From: a bacterium
GTDB taxonomy: Bacteria > Chloroflexota > Dehalococcoidia > Tepidiformales > Tepidiformaceae
Length of the DNA: 64,000 nucleotides
NCBI GenBank assembly: GCA_003577245.1
Contig: QEVS01000001.1
Coordinates: 337,306-401,305 of the forward strand
Direction: 5' to 3'
Shown here one piece after another: positions 33,530 through 43,162 of the stretch (its first letter is position 1; every line of letters starts with the position of its first letter). The notes under the pieces are model-generated. The model had not been told where the DNA came from, searched no databases, and saw only the letters and a program-made list of their open reading frames with translations. A program made the position numbers and the translations under genes.

Positions 33530-34456
33530 ATGCCTACCCGTCACGCATACTTCCAGGGCAACGTCGTCCCCCTGGAACAGGCGAAGATCGGCGTGATGAC
33601 TCACGCCTTCAACTACGGCACGGCGGTATTCGAAGGCATCCGCGGCAACTGGAACCCCGACGACCAGACCGTCTACCTCTTCCGCGTGCGTGAGCACATG
33701 GAGAGGCTCGTCCAGAGCGCGAAGATCCTCACCATGGAAGTCCGGGACTCCGTCGACAGGCTCTGCGACCTCTCGGTGGAGATCGTCGAGCGCAGCGGCT
33801 TTGCCGAAGACGTCTACCTGCGCCCCATGGTCTATCTCGCCTCGGAGCAGCTCGGGGTGCGCCTCCACAACCTGCAGAGCGACACGCTCATCTTCCTCAC
33901 CCCCTTCCCCGCGTACCTCCCGGAAGTCGCCCGTTGCCACACGAGCACCTGGCGGCGAGTCGATGACACCGGCATCCCGCCCCGGGCGAAAGTCACCGGG
34001 ATCTACGTGAACAGCGCCCTCGCCAAGACCGAGGCCAACCTCAACGGCTTCGACGAGGCCATCATGCTCAACGCCGATGGCCACGTTTCCGAAGGCAGCG
34101 GCGAAAACATCTTCATGGTCCGTCATGGCAAGCTCATCACCCCCACCCCCGCCGACAACATCCTCGAAGGCATCACCGCCCAGAGCGTGGTGGAGCTGGC
34201 GGCAAAGGAACTCGGCGTCGAGACCATCCAGCGGCAGATTGACCGCACAGAGCTCTATATAGCGGATGAAATCTTCATGACCGGCACGGCCGCACATCTC
34301 ACGCCGGTAACCGAGGTCGACCGCCGCGTGGTGGGCAGCGGCCGCCCCGGCCCCATCACGAGCAGGCTCAGCCAGCTCTTTTTCGATTGCATTCGCGGCA
34401 AGAACGAGAAGTACCGGCATTGGTGCACGCCCGCCCGCGTTCCCGTCGCGCAGTAG
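33530..34456 (+). CDS. ilvE: Branched-chain amino acid aminotransferase
   Basis: PLP class IV aminotransferase of 308 residues, exchanging amino groups between glutamate and Leu/Ile/Val. Typical segments: N-terminal FQGNVVPLEQAKIGVMTHAFNYGTAVFEGIRG, substrate loop VYLRPMVYLASEQLGV, catalytic Lys in RAKVTGIYVNSALAK, EAIMLNADGHVSEGSGENIFMV, and the phosphate-contacting FMTGTAAHLTPV. Complete at both ends. The next gene starts within its last 34 bases. Confidence 0.94.
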   Translation: MPTRHAYFQGNVVPLEQAKIGVMTHAFNYGTAVFEGIRGNWNPDDQTVYLFRVREHMERLVQSAKILTMEVRDSVDRLCDLSVEIVERSGFAEDVYLRPMVYLASEQLGVRLHNLQSDTLIFLTPFPAYLPEVARCHTSTWRRVDDTGIPPRAKVTGIYVNSALAKTEANLNGFDEAIMLNADGHVSEGSGENIFMVRHGKLITPTPADNILEGITAQSVVELAAKELGVETIQRQIDRTELYIADEIFMTGTAAHLTPVTEVDRRVVGSGRPGPITSRLSQLFFDCIRGKNEKYRHWCTPARVPVAQ

Positions 34457-35361
34457 AAGCCGTAGCCTTCAGGCCGCCGCGCGCCCTCGGCGTCCTCACC
34501 GGGGGAGCCTTCACCGTCTGGGCCGTGGTGGTGGCTGCTGTCGCTGCAAGCGTTGCCCTCGCCTCGGCTGTCGAAACAAAGACCTTCGTCGCCTGGATCG
34601 TGGCCGGAACGCTCGCGCTCGCAGCCCTCACGTTCGCTCACTGGACCTACGCGCTCGTCACTCTGGATTACATAATCGACAAGAATACCCTCACAATCCG
34701 CTGGGGCTTCCGCCGCGTCATCGTTCCCATCGATGCCATTCAGCGCATGGTCCCCGGGAGAACGCTCGATGAGCCCCGCGTCCGCGGCCAGAACTGGTGG
34801 GGATGCCACATCGGCAGCGCCGACGTGAAGCGCATTGGCTTCACCCTCTTCTACTCCACTCACCGCGCCCCCGAAGAGCTCCTCTACGTCGTCACAACCG
34901 GGGAGTCGTACGCCATCACCGTGCTCGACCAGGCCGCCTTTGCCGAGGAGATCCAGGCCCGCGCCCGCGTCGCCACGGCCGAAGAGCCCCACCCCCAGCG
35001 CTCTTCGGCCACGGGCCTCGCCGCTCTTCCCTTCTGGCGCGACCGCGTGGCCACGACCACGGCCGCCCTTTCCGTCCTGGCGGGCGCGGTGCTGTTCGGC
35101 TACGTCTACTCCCAGTATCCCGGCCTCCCCGATGTAATTCAGCTCAATTTCCCCGCGCTCGGCGGAATCGTCCGCGTTGGCGACAAGAGCGAGCTTCTGC
35201 GCATCGTCTACCTCGGGCTCGGCGTGCTCGCCGTCAACACCACCCTGGGCATCTTCCTGCATGCGCGCGAACGGGCCGCCGGGCTCTGGATGCTCGCATC
35301 GGGAGGCATGCTCCAGTGCGTGCTGCTCGCTGCCGCCATCCTCGCCCTCGAACGAAGCTAG
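34423..35361 (+). CDS. Membrane protein with bacterial PH (bPH) domain
   Basis: About 312 residues from GTG 34423 (overlapping ilvE). Two N-terminal transmembrane helices (residues ~18-75) are followed by a cytosolic bPH-like beta domain: LDYIIDKNTLTIRWGFRRVIVPIDAIQRM, ending with VTTGESYAITVLDQAAFAEEIQ. Then come two or three more hydrophobic segments (TTAALSVLAGAVLFGYVY; LRIVYLGLGVLAVNTTLGIFL; LWMLASGGMLQCVLLAAAILAL). The YPGLPDVIQLNF portion resembles DUF1648-type membrane units. Function unknown, probably envelope-associated. Ends with a 4-base convergent overlap with the MocR gene. Confidence 0.78.
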   Translation: MHARPRSRRAVEAVAFRPPRALGVLTGGAFTVWAVVVAAVAASVALASAVETKTFVAWIVAGTLALAALTFAHWTYALVTLDYIIDKNTLTIRWGFRRVIVPIDAIQRMVPGRTLDEPRVRGQNWWGCHIGSADVKRIGFTLFYSTHRAPEELLYVVTTGESYAITVLDQAAFAEEIQARARVATAEEPHPQRSSATGLAALPFWRDRVATTTAALSVLAGAVLFGYVYSQYPGLPDVIQLNFPALGGIVRVGDKSELLRIVYLGLGVLAVNTTLGIFLHARERAAGLWMLASGGMLQCVLLAAAILALERS

Positions 35362-36836
35362 GACCGCTCGTTCGCGACCTCCGCCAGCCGCCGTATGCCC
35401 TCCGCTATCCCGGCCTCGTCCACGCTCGAGTAGCCCATCAGGAACACTGCCCCCGGTGGCGGCGCCTGCGTGTAGTAACCCCGTGCCGAATAGATGCCGA
35501 CGCCGCGGGCCCGGGCGGCCGCGATGAACTCCTCCGCATCGCCGGCTTCTTCCAGCCTGACCAGCACGTGCATGCCGCTCTCCACCCCCATCACCACGGC
35601 ACGTTCGCCGAAGTGCCGGTGAAACGCCTCAAGGAGCGTGTCACGCCGGCGCTGGTACACCTTGCGCATGCGGCGCAGATGGCGCTCAAAGTGGCCCTCC
35701 TCTATGAAGAGCGCCAGCACCGCCTGGTAGAGCAGTGCCACGTGACGGTCGGTCAGCCACTTCGCCCCGCGCACCGCTGGTTGCAGTCGCGGCGGCGCGA
35801 CCATGTAGCCGAGCCGGAGCGCGGGCAGCAGCACCTTGGAGAGGGTACCGGTATAGAGAACGGCGCCGTTGCGGTCGAGCCCCTGGAGCGCCGCCAGCGG
35901 CCTGCCCTCGTACCGGAACTCACTGTCGTAGTCGTCCTCGATGATTACGGCGCCCACCCGGCCGGCCCACTGGAGCAGGTCCAGGCGCCTGCTCGCCGGC
36001 ATCACGGCCCCCGTCGGAAACTGGTGGGACGGGGTAACGTAGGCGACGCGCGCTTCTTCCGGAAGCGCCTCGACGAGTATCCCCTGGCTGTCGCACTCAA
36101 CTGGCGCCAGCGCCGCTCCATTGGCCAAGAACACGGCGCGAGCGCCCTGGTAGCACGGCTCCTCAATGACCACCGTATCGCCCGGGTCAATTAGAATTCG
36201 GGCCGCCAGGTCCAGGGCCTGCTGCGAACCGTTCACGATCACCACATCCTCCGCATCGCAGCGAACCCCTCTCGACCTCTGCAGGTAGCGGGAAAGCGCC
36301 TCCCTCAGCCGGGGCAGGCCCTCCGTTGGGCCGTAGCCCAGCAACTCCCTCGGCGGGTAGTCAAGCACACGCTTCGTCAGCATTCGCCAGGCATCCACCG
36401 GGAACTCCTCCAGGGAAGGGGTGCCGTAGCGAAACTCGTACATCGCGCCTTCTTCCTGTGTCCGCACCAACCCGGGCACCTCGCCGCCCATTACCCGCTC
36501 CCCGAATGCCGAGAGCTTCCCGGTACCTGGTTCTTCCCCCCCGGCGGCGCGGTGCTTCGCGGAGTCCTCGGGCCGGAATGCAGCTTCGGGCAGCTGGGGC
36601 GCCACGAATGTCCCCGACCCGTGCCGGGAAGCCAGGTAACCCTCCGCCGCGAGCTGCTCGTAGGCTTCCAGGATGGTGTTCCTGGCCAGCTTGAGCGCTG
36701 CGGCGAGCGCACGGGAAGGGGGCATGCGGTCGCCCGGCCGGAAACGGCCGCTGAGGATCCCTTCCCGGATCGCTTCGGCCAGGCGCCGGTAGGCCGGCAG
36801 AGCCGGGTCGCGGTCGAGATCGATCACGAAGTCCAA
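35358..36836 (-). CDS. MocR/GabR-type regulator (GntR HTH fused to class I aminotransferase)
   Basis: A 492-residue fusion. Residues ~12-80 are a GntR winged helix (YRRLAEAIREGILSGRFRPGDRMPPSRALAAAL, then ILEAYEQLAAEGYLASRHGSGTFV). After a linker, residues ~130-490 form an aminotransferase fold with the PLP Lys in TGTLSKVLLPALRLGY, EDDYDSEFRYEG and HHG-like GSQQALDL. Members sense PLP or amino acids and control vitamin B6, GABA or taurine genes. It diverges from a NimA-like FMN/PLP-oxidase-fold protein, the obvious target. Start uncertain: TTG 36836 (used) or GTG 36827. Confidence 0.92.
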   Translation of the reverse strand: MDFVIDLDRDPALPAYRRLAEAIREGILSGRFRPGDRMPPSRALAAALKLARNTILEAYEQLAAEGYLASRHGSGTFVAPQLPEAAFRPEDSAKHRAAGGEEPGTGKLSAFGERVMGGEVPGLVRTQEEGAMYEFRYGTPSLEEFPVDAWRMLTKRVLDYPPRELLGYGPTEGLPRLREALSRYLQRSRGVRCDAEDVVIVNGSQQALDLAARILIDPGDTVVIEEPCYQGARAVFLANGAALAPVECDSQGILVEALPEEARVAYVTPSHQFPTGAVMPASRRLDLLQWAGRVGAVIIEDDYDSEFRYEGRPLAALQGLDRNGAVLYTGTLSKVLLPALRLGYMVAPPRLQPAVRGAKWLTDRHVALLYQAVLALFIEEGHFERHLRRMRKVYQRRRDTLLEAFHRHFGERAVVMGVESGMHVLVRLEEAGDAEEFIAAARARGVGIYSARGYYTQAPPPGAVFLMGYSSVDEAGIAEGIRRLAEVANERS

Positions 36837-36884
36837 AGTGGCCCTACTCTAACAGCGGCAATTGGCCGATGTGAAGGGACCACT
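36837..36884. promoter_or_regulatory. Inverted repeat between MocR and its divergent neighbour
   Basis: AGTGGCCC (36837-36844) and GGGACCACT (36876-36884) are imperfect inverted copies (AGTGG-CC common) separated by 31 bases, in the 96-base divergent spacer. The spacing is about three helical turns. A plausible MocR operator pair; not a known consensus. Confidence 0.35.
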
Positions 36885-36932
36885 GCGACGCTACCCTCGT
36901 TCCAACATCACCTTCCCCGCGAGCCCATAAAC

Positions 36933-37544
36933 ATGAGACGCAAAGAATTCGAACAACACGAACAGCGCGCCATCGAGGCGCTGCTGGACTCCGCCGGGCA
37001 CGGCTTCCTGGCCTTCGTCCGCCCCAACCTGACGCCAGGTGCCATCGCCGTCAACTTTGTTCGCCTTGACTCCACAATCTACTTCCATGGCTCGCCCCAG
37101 GGAGAGAAGATGGAGGCCCTCGCTGCCAATCCTGAAGTCGCCTTCATGGTGGCCGAAGCAATGTCGCTCATCCCCTCGTACTTTTCGGCCAGTGACCTCG
37201 CCTGCCCGGCGTCGCAGTTCTTTCGCTCGGTCGTGGTCCGTGGGCGTGCGCGAATCGTGGAGGACCCTGCTGAGAAGGCCATCGCGCTCCAGGCCCTGAT
37301 GGAGAAGCTGCAACCTGAAGGTGGATACCTCCCCATCAGCCAAACAAGCACACGCTATCGCAAGCAACTCCGCGCGACCGCCGTGGTGGCGATTCCCATG
37401 GATGATGTCACCGCGAAGTTCAAGCTGGGCCAGAACCTGCCGCGGTCCAGGCGTGCGTCAATCGCGCGGCAACTCACCGAGCGAGATGCACCCGGAGATA
37501 GCGAGACCGCGGCGGCAATGGCCAAAGCGCGCCCTTTCATCTGA
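36933..37544 (+). CDS. NimA-like flavin split-barrel protein (PNPOx-like family)
   Basis: A 203-residue protein of the pyridoxamine-phosphate-oxidase-like fold, NimA branch. It has GHGFLAFVRPN, an IAVNFVRLDSTIYFHGSPQGEKMEAL flavin-binding strand-turn, VAFMVAEA, FRSVVVRGRARIVEDPAEKAIALQALM and a C-terminal TAVVAIPMDDVTAKFKLGQN close. Homologues reduce nitroimidazoles or bind FMN or heme; some actinobacterial relatives use F420, which this organism should make. Divergent from a MocR regulator, so it is likely regulated by it, perhaps in B6 or flavin homeostasis. Confidence 0.83.
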   Translation: MRRKEFEQHEQRAIEALLDSAGHGFLAFVRPNLTPGAIAVNFVRLDSTIYFHGSPQGEKMEALAANPEVAFMVAEAMSLIPSYFSASDLACPASQFFRSVVVRGRARIVEDPAEKAIALQALMEKLQPEGGYLPISQTSTRYRKQLRATAVVAIPMDDVTAKFKLGQNLPRSRRASIARQLTERDAPGDSETAAAMAKARPFI

Positions 37545-37563
37545 CCGCGTGCCCGGCCTGGCC

Positions 37564-38136
37564 TCAGGGCGCTCTCGCGAAGATGCGCTCCGCCACGGGC
37601 TTTCTGACAGCCATGCCGTCGCCAGTGGCGCTATCGAGCACCTGTACCAGCGCCACCACCCGCCCCTGGCGGTAGATGTCCGTCCAGACATTGTTGCCCG
37701 ACCCATCCGGCTTCGCGGTCACGTATGACTTCCGCAATTGAGCCACCTGCGGCGAAGTCGCATCAACGTTCTTGGCGCTTGTGCCCAGCACGTCGGGCGG
37801 CGGGTTGCGGAACGCCTCCGCATACGCCGCCCACTGCTTCTCCGCGTTCCCTGCGTCCGGGAAGACGTACACCCGCACCTGGACCGACTTCGGCGACCCC
37901 TGCTTCTGATACAGGGCAAGCGCCGAATCGACATCCCCGATGATTGCCGGCTCTTTGCCCTGCTGCGTTAGCTGATACCCGAGGTCGTCTAATTTAGGTA
38001 CAAGCGCCGCCGCAGCCAGCGGCCCGGCCGTCGCGGTACCTGCCGGCGTAGCCGCGCTCTCCGATCCGTTGGAATCCCCCCCACAGGCGACCGCCAGGGC
38101 CGCCAGCAAGATTGCTGCTAGCGCGGCGAGGCGCAC
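37564..38136 (-). CDS. Secreted lipoprotein, unknown function
   Basis: 190 residues from GTG 38136: VRLAALAAILLAALAVAC|GGD has a clear lipobox. A Ser/Ala/Thr-rich linker is followed by a compact domain (LDDLGYQLTQQGKEP, then VQVRVYVFPDAGNAEKQWAAYAEAFRN and VVALVQVLDS). This layout is often seen in Chloroflexota/actinobacterial lipoproteins of unknown role. Its first 19 bases overlap the end of the kinase-like gene, so it is coupled to it. No enzymatic motif. Confidence 0.75.
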   Translation of the reverse strand: MRLAALAAILLAALAVACGGDSNGSESAATPAGTATAGPLAAAALVPKLDDLGYQLTQQGKEPAIIGDVDSALALYQKQGSPKSVQVRVYVFPDAGNAEKQWAAYAEAFRNPPPDVLGTSAKNVDATSPQVAQLRKSYVTAKPDGSGNNVWTDIYRQGRVVALVQVLDSATGDGMAVRKPVAERIFARAP

Positions 38137-38753
38137 TGCACGATTACGTCCGCAGCCTGCGCCGGTGAGATGCGGTCGGTGTTGATGCAGAGATCGTAGG
38201 TGCACGCCGTCAGCCATCCTGTGTCGTAGAAACGCTTGAAGTAGTCGAGCCGTTCGCTGTCCGTGCGCTCCACCGTCTTGAGCGCCGTCTTCTCGTCCAC
38301 ATTCATCCCTGCCATTACACGGCGAGCGCGAGGTTCGGTCGACCCCGCAATAAGCACCCGCAGGACATCGGCCCTGTCGCGCAGGATCACCTGCGCGGCG
38401 TGGCCCACGATCACGCAGGACCCCTCGTTCGCCAGGTCGCGGATCACCGATTCAATGAACCGCCGGTAGTCGGCGGACGTGTACAGGGGGCTGGTTGTCA
38501 GCGGCACCGGGTCGGCCCAGGCGGCGACGGGCATGCTCGGGTTGCGCGCCAACGACTCCAGGATGCGCGTCAGGAGCGACGGCGAATGCTCGGCCTCGCT
38601 CACCGTCTCGGGCGAAACCCCGGCTTCGCGCGCCGCTCCCTGGATCACCTGGTAATCGATGAAGCGGAAGCCCAGGTCTGCGGCGGCCTTCTGAGCTACC
38701 TCTTCGCCCGCCGTGCCAACCTGCCGGGAAATGGTGACTGCCCGGATGTTCAT
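38118..38753 (-). CDS. Cytidylate kinase-like family protein
   Basis: A 211-residue P-loop kinase relative. The start is ATG 38753, with AAGGAGG 6 bases upstream; an earlier in-frame ATG overlaps the ribosome site. It begins MNIRAVTISRQVGTAGEEVAQKAA: the P-loop is the degenerate SRQxGTxG form of the cytidylate-kinase-like family. LIAGSTEPRARRVMAG and the KTVERTDSERLDYFKRFY lid also match that family. Substrate is unknown; not the housekeeping Cmk. Confidence 0.85.
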   Translation of the reverse strand: MNIRAVTISRQVGTAGEEVAQKAAADLGFRFIDYQVIQGAAREAGVSPETVSEAEHSPSLLTRILESLARNPSMPVAAWADPVPLTTSPLYTSADYRRFIESVIRDLANEGSCVIVGHAAQVILRDRADVLRVLIAGSTEPRARRVMAGMNVDEKTALKTVERTDSERLDYFKRFYDTGWLTACTYDLCINTDRISPAQAADVIVQCASPR

Positions 38754-38830
38754 GAGCATCCTCCTTGCGGACGTGTCGGCCGGATCATAGCCCAAACGCG
38801 CCGGCGCCAGTCGAGTCCTGCTCCATAACG

Positions 38831-38860
38831 GAAGAGGCCCCCGGAGCCGGGGGCCTCTTC
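38831..38860 (-). terminator. Terminator hairpin downstream of the HD-GYP gene
   Basis: GAAGAGGCCCCCGG AG CCGGGGGCCTCTTC: a perfect 14-bp inverted repeat (in practice a 12-bp stem with 6-base loop), 45 bases past the stop of the HD-GYP gene. The minus-strand sequence after it is CGTTAT, not a long U-tract, so termination would rest on the very strong stem. Confidence 0.65.
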
Positions 38861-38904
38861 CTGAAGCGGAGGTGCCTGCAGAGGTCGCCTGTTGGCGGCC
38901 CTCG

Positions 38905-40251
38905 TTAAGCCGGAAATGGCCCGGCCACGCTCTCGAAGCGCGCCAGGAGATACGGGTCGAAGCGCGTGCCTGCCAGCCCGCGCATCACCTCGAAAGCATC
39001 TTCGCGGCTCATCGCCCGCCGGTAGGGGCGGTCACTCGTGAGAGCGTCGAACGCTTCGCACATGCCGATTATCTGTGCCTCCGAAGGGACCTCGTCCCCC
39101 TCAAGCATGCCCGGATAGCCCTTCCCATCGATTCGCTCGTGGTGGCATCCAACCCACCATGCGGCCGCGCCGAGCCCCGGAATCTCGCTGACAATGTCGC
39201 GCGCATACACCGGGTGAAGCTGCACCACCGACATCTCATCGATGGTCAGAATGTCGGGCTTGCTCAGGAAGTGGGCCGGCACCCCGAGCGTGCCGATGTC
39301 CTGCAAGAGCGCGGCGACCTTCACCAGGTCCGCCCGCCTCTCCGTCATGTCGCACGTGAGCGCCACGCGCCGGGCCATGTCGGCCACACGCCGCGAACGG
39401 CCGCTCTCCCGCCCGTTGCGGCCATCCACCACGTCGGCGAACACCCCAAGGAAGTCGAAGAGCTCCTCGCGCGACATCATGCCGCCGTGGCCGAGTGCCA
39501 TCAGCGTCGCCGCCAGGTCATTGTCGTAGAAACCGAGCCAGAAGGTATCGCGCTCGGCGATCGTCGCCATCTTCTCTGCCAGGTCAGGGTCAAGCTCGCT
39601 TCCACCCATCTCGCGGATCAGCTCTGGCCCGCGCCTCCGCACCGCCAGCGGCGATGACTCGGCGTCAATCATCGATTCCACCCGGTCGGCCAGGGCCACG
39701 ATACGCGCCACCAGCGGAGCCTCTTCCCCGGCCCGCGACTGCGAGAGCCCCGACCCGTCCCAGCAGTCATGGTGGCTCGCGATGGCCTTGGCAACGGTCT
39801 CACCCAGCCCCAGCTTGCGGCCGATCCGGGCCCCGTGCTCGCAGTGCGCCTTGAGCGTCTCGATGACCGCCGCCCAGCGCCCGCCATCGACGGCCGAAAG
39901 CACGTCCGCCGCGTGGGCCGAATCCGCAACCACCCTGGCGCCCCGGCCGGTTTCGACCTGTGCGCCCGGCGCCGATGCTGCCATGCCGACGTCGTGAAGC
40001 AGGCACCCGAAGAACACCTCCTCCACCTGCGACGGCTCCATGCCAAGCTCGGCAGCGAGGAACGTACCAATGTAGGCCACCCGCTGGGAGTGCCCCGGCC
40101 TCCGCCCCTCTGCGAGGTCGAACGCCCTGCTGAGGGCAGCCAGCACCGTCCCCCGGCTGAGGCGCGGAAGCGCGGCCAGTCCGGTGTCATCGTATAGAGA
40201 CGGGTCGAGGAACTCTGCTCTTGCCGTCTGAATCTGAGCGTTCGATGCCAT
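38905..40251 (-). CDS. Tandem HD / HD-GYP domain protein with complementary active-site losses
   Basis: A 448-residue protein of two phosphohydrolase domains, candidate c-di-GMP phosphodiesterase. Domain 1 (residues ~45-200) keeps HSQRVA, LLHDVGM and an HHDCWDGSG motif, but GYP is GLS. Domain 2 (~285-445) keeps HPVYARDI and the exact HHERIDGKGYPG, but its first His is Arg (GRSRRV) and HD is QD (LLQDIGTLG). No sensor domain, no signal peptide. Either only one domain is active or they cooperate. Could turn over the signal read by the PilZ-like protein at 1090. Confidence 0.88.
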   Translation of the reverse strand: MASNAQIQTARAEFLDPSLYDDTGLAALPRLSRGTVLAALSRAFDLAEGRRPGHSQRVAYIGTFLAAELGMEPSQVEEVFFGCLLHDVGMAASAPGAQVETGRGARVVADSAHAADVLSAVDGGRWAAVIETLKAHCEHGARIGRKLGLGETVAKAIASHHDCWDGSGLSQSRAGEEAPLVARIVALADRVESMIDAESSPLAVRRRGPELIREMGGSELDPDLAEKMATIAERDTFWLGFYDNDLAATLMALGHGGMMSREELFDFLGVFADVVDGRNGRESGRSRRVADMARRVALTCDMTERRADLVKVAALLQDIGTLGVPAHFLSKPDILTIDEMSVVQLHPVYARDIVSEIPGLGAAAWWVGCHHERIDGKGYPGMLEGDEVPSEAQIIGMCEAFDALTSDRPYRRAMSREDAFEVMRGLAGTRFDPYLLARFESVAGPFPA

Positions 40252-40363
40252 CTGCCTCTTCTCGCAATTCGGCGGTCACCGGGTATATCGACCGCTTTCG
40301 AGAACCGCTACAGGGGACGTTGTGCGTCTGCAGGGAGAAATCGGGAAGAGTCGTAGGCGCCAT

Positions 40364-40394
40364 CGCCCGGGGTGCCCCCCGGGAACCCCGGGCG
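40364..40394. other. Strong G/C hairpin in the 279-base HD-GYP / mutase spacer
   Basis: CGCCCGGGGT and ACCCCGGGCG pair perfectly (10 bp) around an 11-base loop. It lies between divergent genes, before the mutase promoter, without a U-tract. Purpose unknown; may insulate the two units or form a cruciform. Confidence 0.4.
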
Positions 40395-40441
40395 TCCCGT
40401 CCCCGGCGCGCTACTCCCGGCAGCGGACCCCACCCCCGCGT

Positions 40442-40471
40442 TTGCCGCCCTCAGCCCGGCATGCCTATACT
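40442..40471 (+). promoter_or_regulatory. Promoter of the methylmalonyl-CoA mutase cluster
   Basis: TTGCCG (40442-40447) and TATACT (40466-40471) are 18 bases apart. The predicted start is near 40478, leaving a leader of about 53 bases before ATG 40531. This leader contains a terminator-like hairpin. Confidence 0.6.
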
Positions 40472-40488
40472 TCGAGAACAGCTGACCG

Positions 40489-40509
40489 CGGGCCGCGAGG
40501 CCCGTTTTT
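40489..40509 (+). terminator. Terminator-like hairpin with U5 tract inside the mutase leader (possible attenuator)
   Basis: CGGGCC GCGA GGCCCG TTTTT: a 6-bp G/C stem, GNRA-type loop and five Ts. It lies downstream of the promoter and 22 bases upstream of the mutase ATG. No plus-strand gene ends nearby, so it is not a terminator for something else. Position argues for premature termination control of the mutase message. Confidence 0.6.
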
Positions 40510-40530
40510 GTCCCCCGGAGCCTCCACATA

Positions 40531-42186
<1,656 letters not shown>

Positions 42187-42726
42187 ATGACCAGCAACGA
42201 TGCCGGTGTCCTCGCCGACGAGCGCCGAAGGCTGCTCCACCAGCTCGAAGTGGAACGCAACCAGCTCATGCGCAATATCGAAACGTGCCGCATTCGGGAT
42301 ATCGACCGCACCTTCATTGGCGAATGGTCGTTAAAGGATATCGTCGGCCACATTGCGACCTGGGAGGCCGAGGTCGTGAAGGCAATCCGGGAGCTTCGCC
42401 AGGACGCCCGCCCGGCACTCCTTGACTTCGATCAGTCGCAAATCGACCGCTGGAACCAGGACCACGTCGAACGGAAGCGCGAACTGGACTTCTGGAGTGT
42501 CCTCGAACAGCTCCGCGGCGGCCGTACGCGCCTGCTCGAAGAGCTGGATGCCCTTGGCGACGAAGAGCTCGCTTCCGAGGGGTCCGTCTACCCTCGCCTT
42601 GTTCACTCCGTTCTCGACCACGATCGGGAGCACTGGCACGAGATCGCTGCACGCCTGGCTGGCATGTCCGGCGCCCGCCACACCGGCCCCGTCTCCGTTC
42701 CCGAAGAAGCCGCATCCACAAGCTGA
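42187..42726 (+). CDS. DinB-superfamily protein inside the mutase cluster
   Basis: A 179-residue four-helix bundle starting with the base after the mutase stop. GEWSLKDIVGHIATWEAEVVKAI (about residues 40-62) and LVHSVLDHDREHWHEIAARL (about 138-157) supply the DinB-type His residues. It is of the ClbS/DfsB-like DinB_2 kind, distinct from the protein at 31448. Its tight position suggests a role linked to the acyl-CoA pathway, perhaps thiol or CoA ester handling, but that is inference. Confidence 0.78.
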   Translation: MTSNDAGVLADERRRLLHQLEVERNQLMRNIETCRIRDIDRTFIGEWSLKDIVGHIATWEAEVVKAIRELRQDARPALLDFDQSQIDRWNQDHVERKRELDFWSVLEQLRGGRTRLLEELDALGDEELASEGSVYPRLVHSVLDHDREHWHEIAARLAGMSGARHTGPVSVPEEAASTS

Positions 42727-42745
42727 GAGGTTCGTAAGAAGGCCG

Positions 42746-43156
42746 ATGCTAACCAAGGTCCACCATGTCGGTATAGTCGTGAACAGCGCCGATGAGGCCC
42801 TCAAGTTCTACCGCGATGCCCTCGGCCTTCCCGTCACCGCCGACCGCGTTATCGAAGACCAGGGTGTCCGTGGTGTCCTGCTCCAGATCGGCGAATCGGA
42901 GATCGAGCTCCTTGAGCCCACCCGCGACGATACCGGCGTTGCCAGGTTCCTTGCCTCCCGCGGCGAAGGCATGCACCACATCTGCTTCGAATCCGACGAC
43001 GTCGACCGGGAGCTCGAGACCGCCCGCGCCCGGGGCATCCAGCTCATCGATGAGAAGCCCAGGCCCGGGCTCGCCGGCATGATCTGCTTCCTCCACCCTA
43101 AGTCGAACCACGGCGTCCTCGTCGAATTCGCCACTCCCATTCCCGGGGGGCACTAG
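42746..43156 (+). CDS. mce: Methylmalonyl-CoA epimerase
   Basis: VOC-fold metalloenzyme (136 residues) that interconverts (S)- and (R)-methylmalonyl-CoA so that the propionyl-CoA carboxylase product can enter the mutase. HHVGIVVNSADEALKFYRDALGL starts repeat 1. ESEIELLEPT, GEGMHHICFESDDV and HGVLVEFA give the metal ligands (His, Gln/Glu, His, Glu) in the expected order. ARFLASRGEGMHHICFE is the strongest epimerase-specific stretch. Same operon as the mutase subunits. Confidence 0.92.
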   Translation: MLTKVHHVGIVVNSADEALKFYRDALGLPVTADRVIEDQGVRGVLLQIGESEIELLEPTRDDTGVARFLASRGEGMHHICFESDDVDRELETARARGIQLIDEKPRPGLAGMICFLHPKSNHGVLVEFATPIPGGH

Positions 43157-43162
43157 CCCGCG

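Noticed and set aside
40252..40530. Cobalamin riboswitch before the mutase
   Set aside because: The leader after the predicted start is only about 53 bases and lacks a B12-box; only a short hairpin is present.
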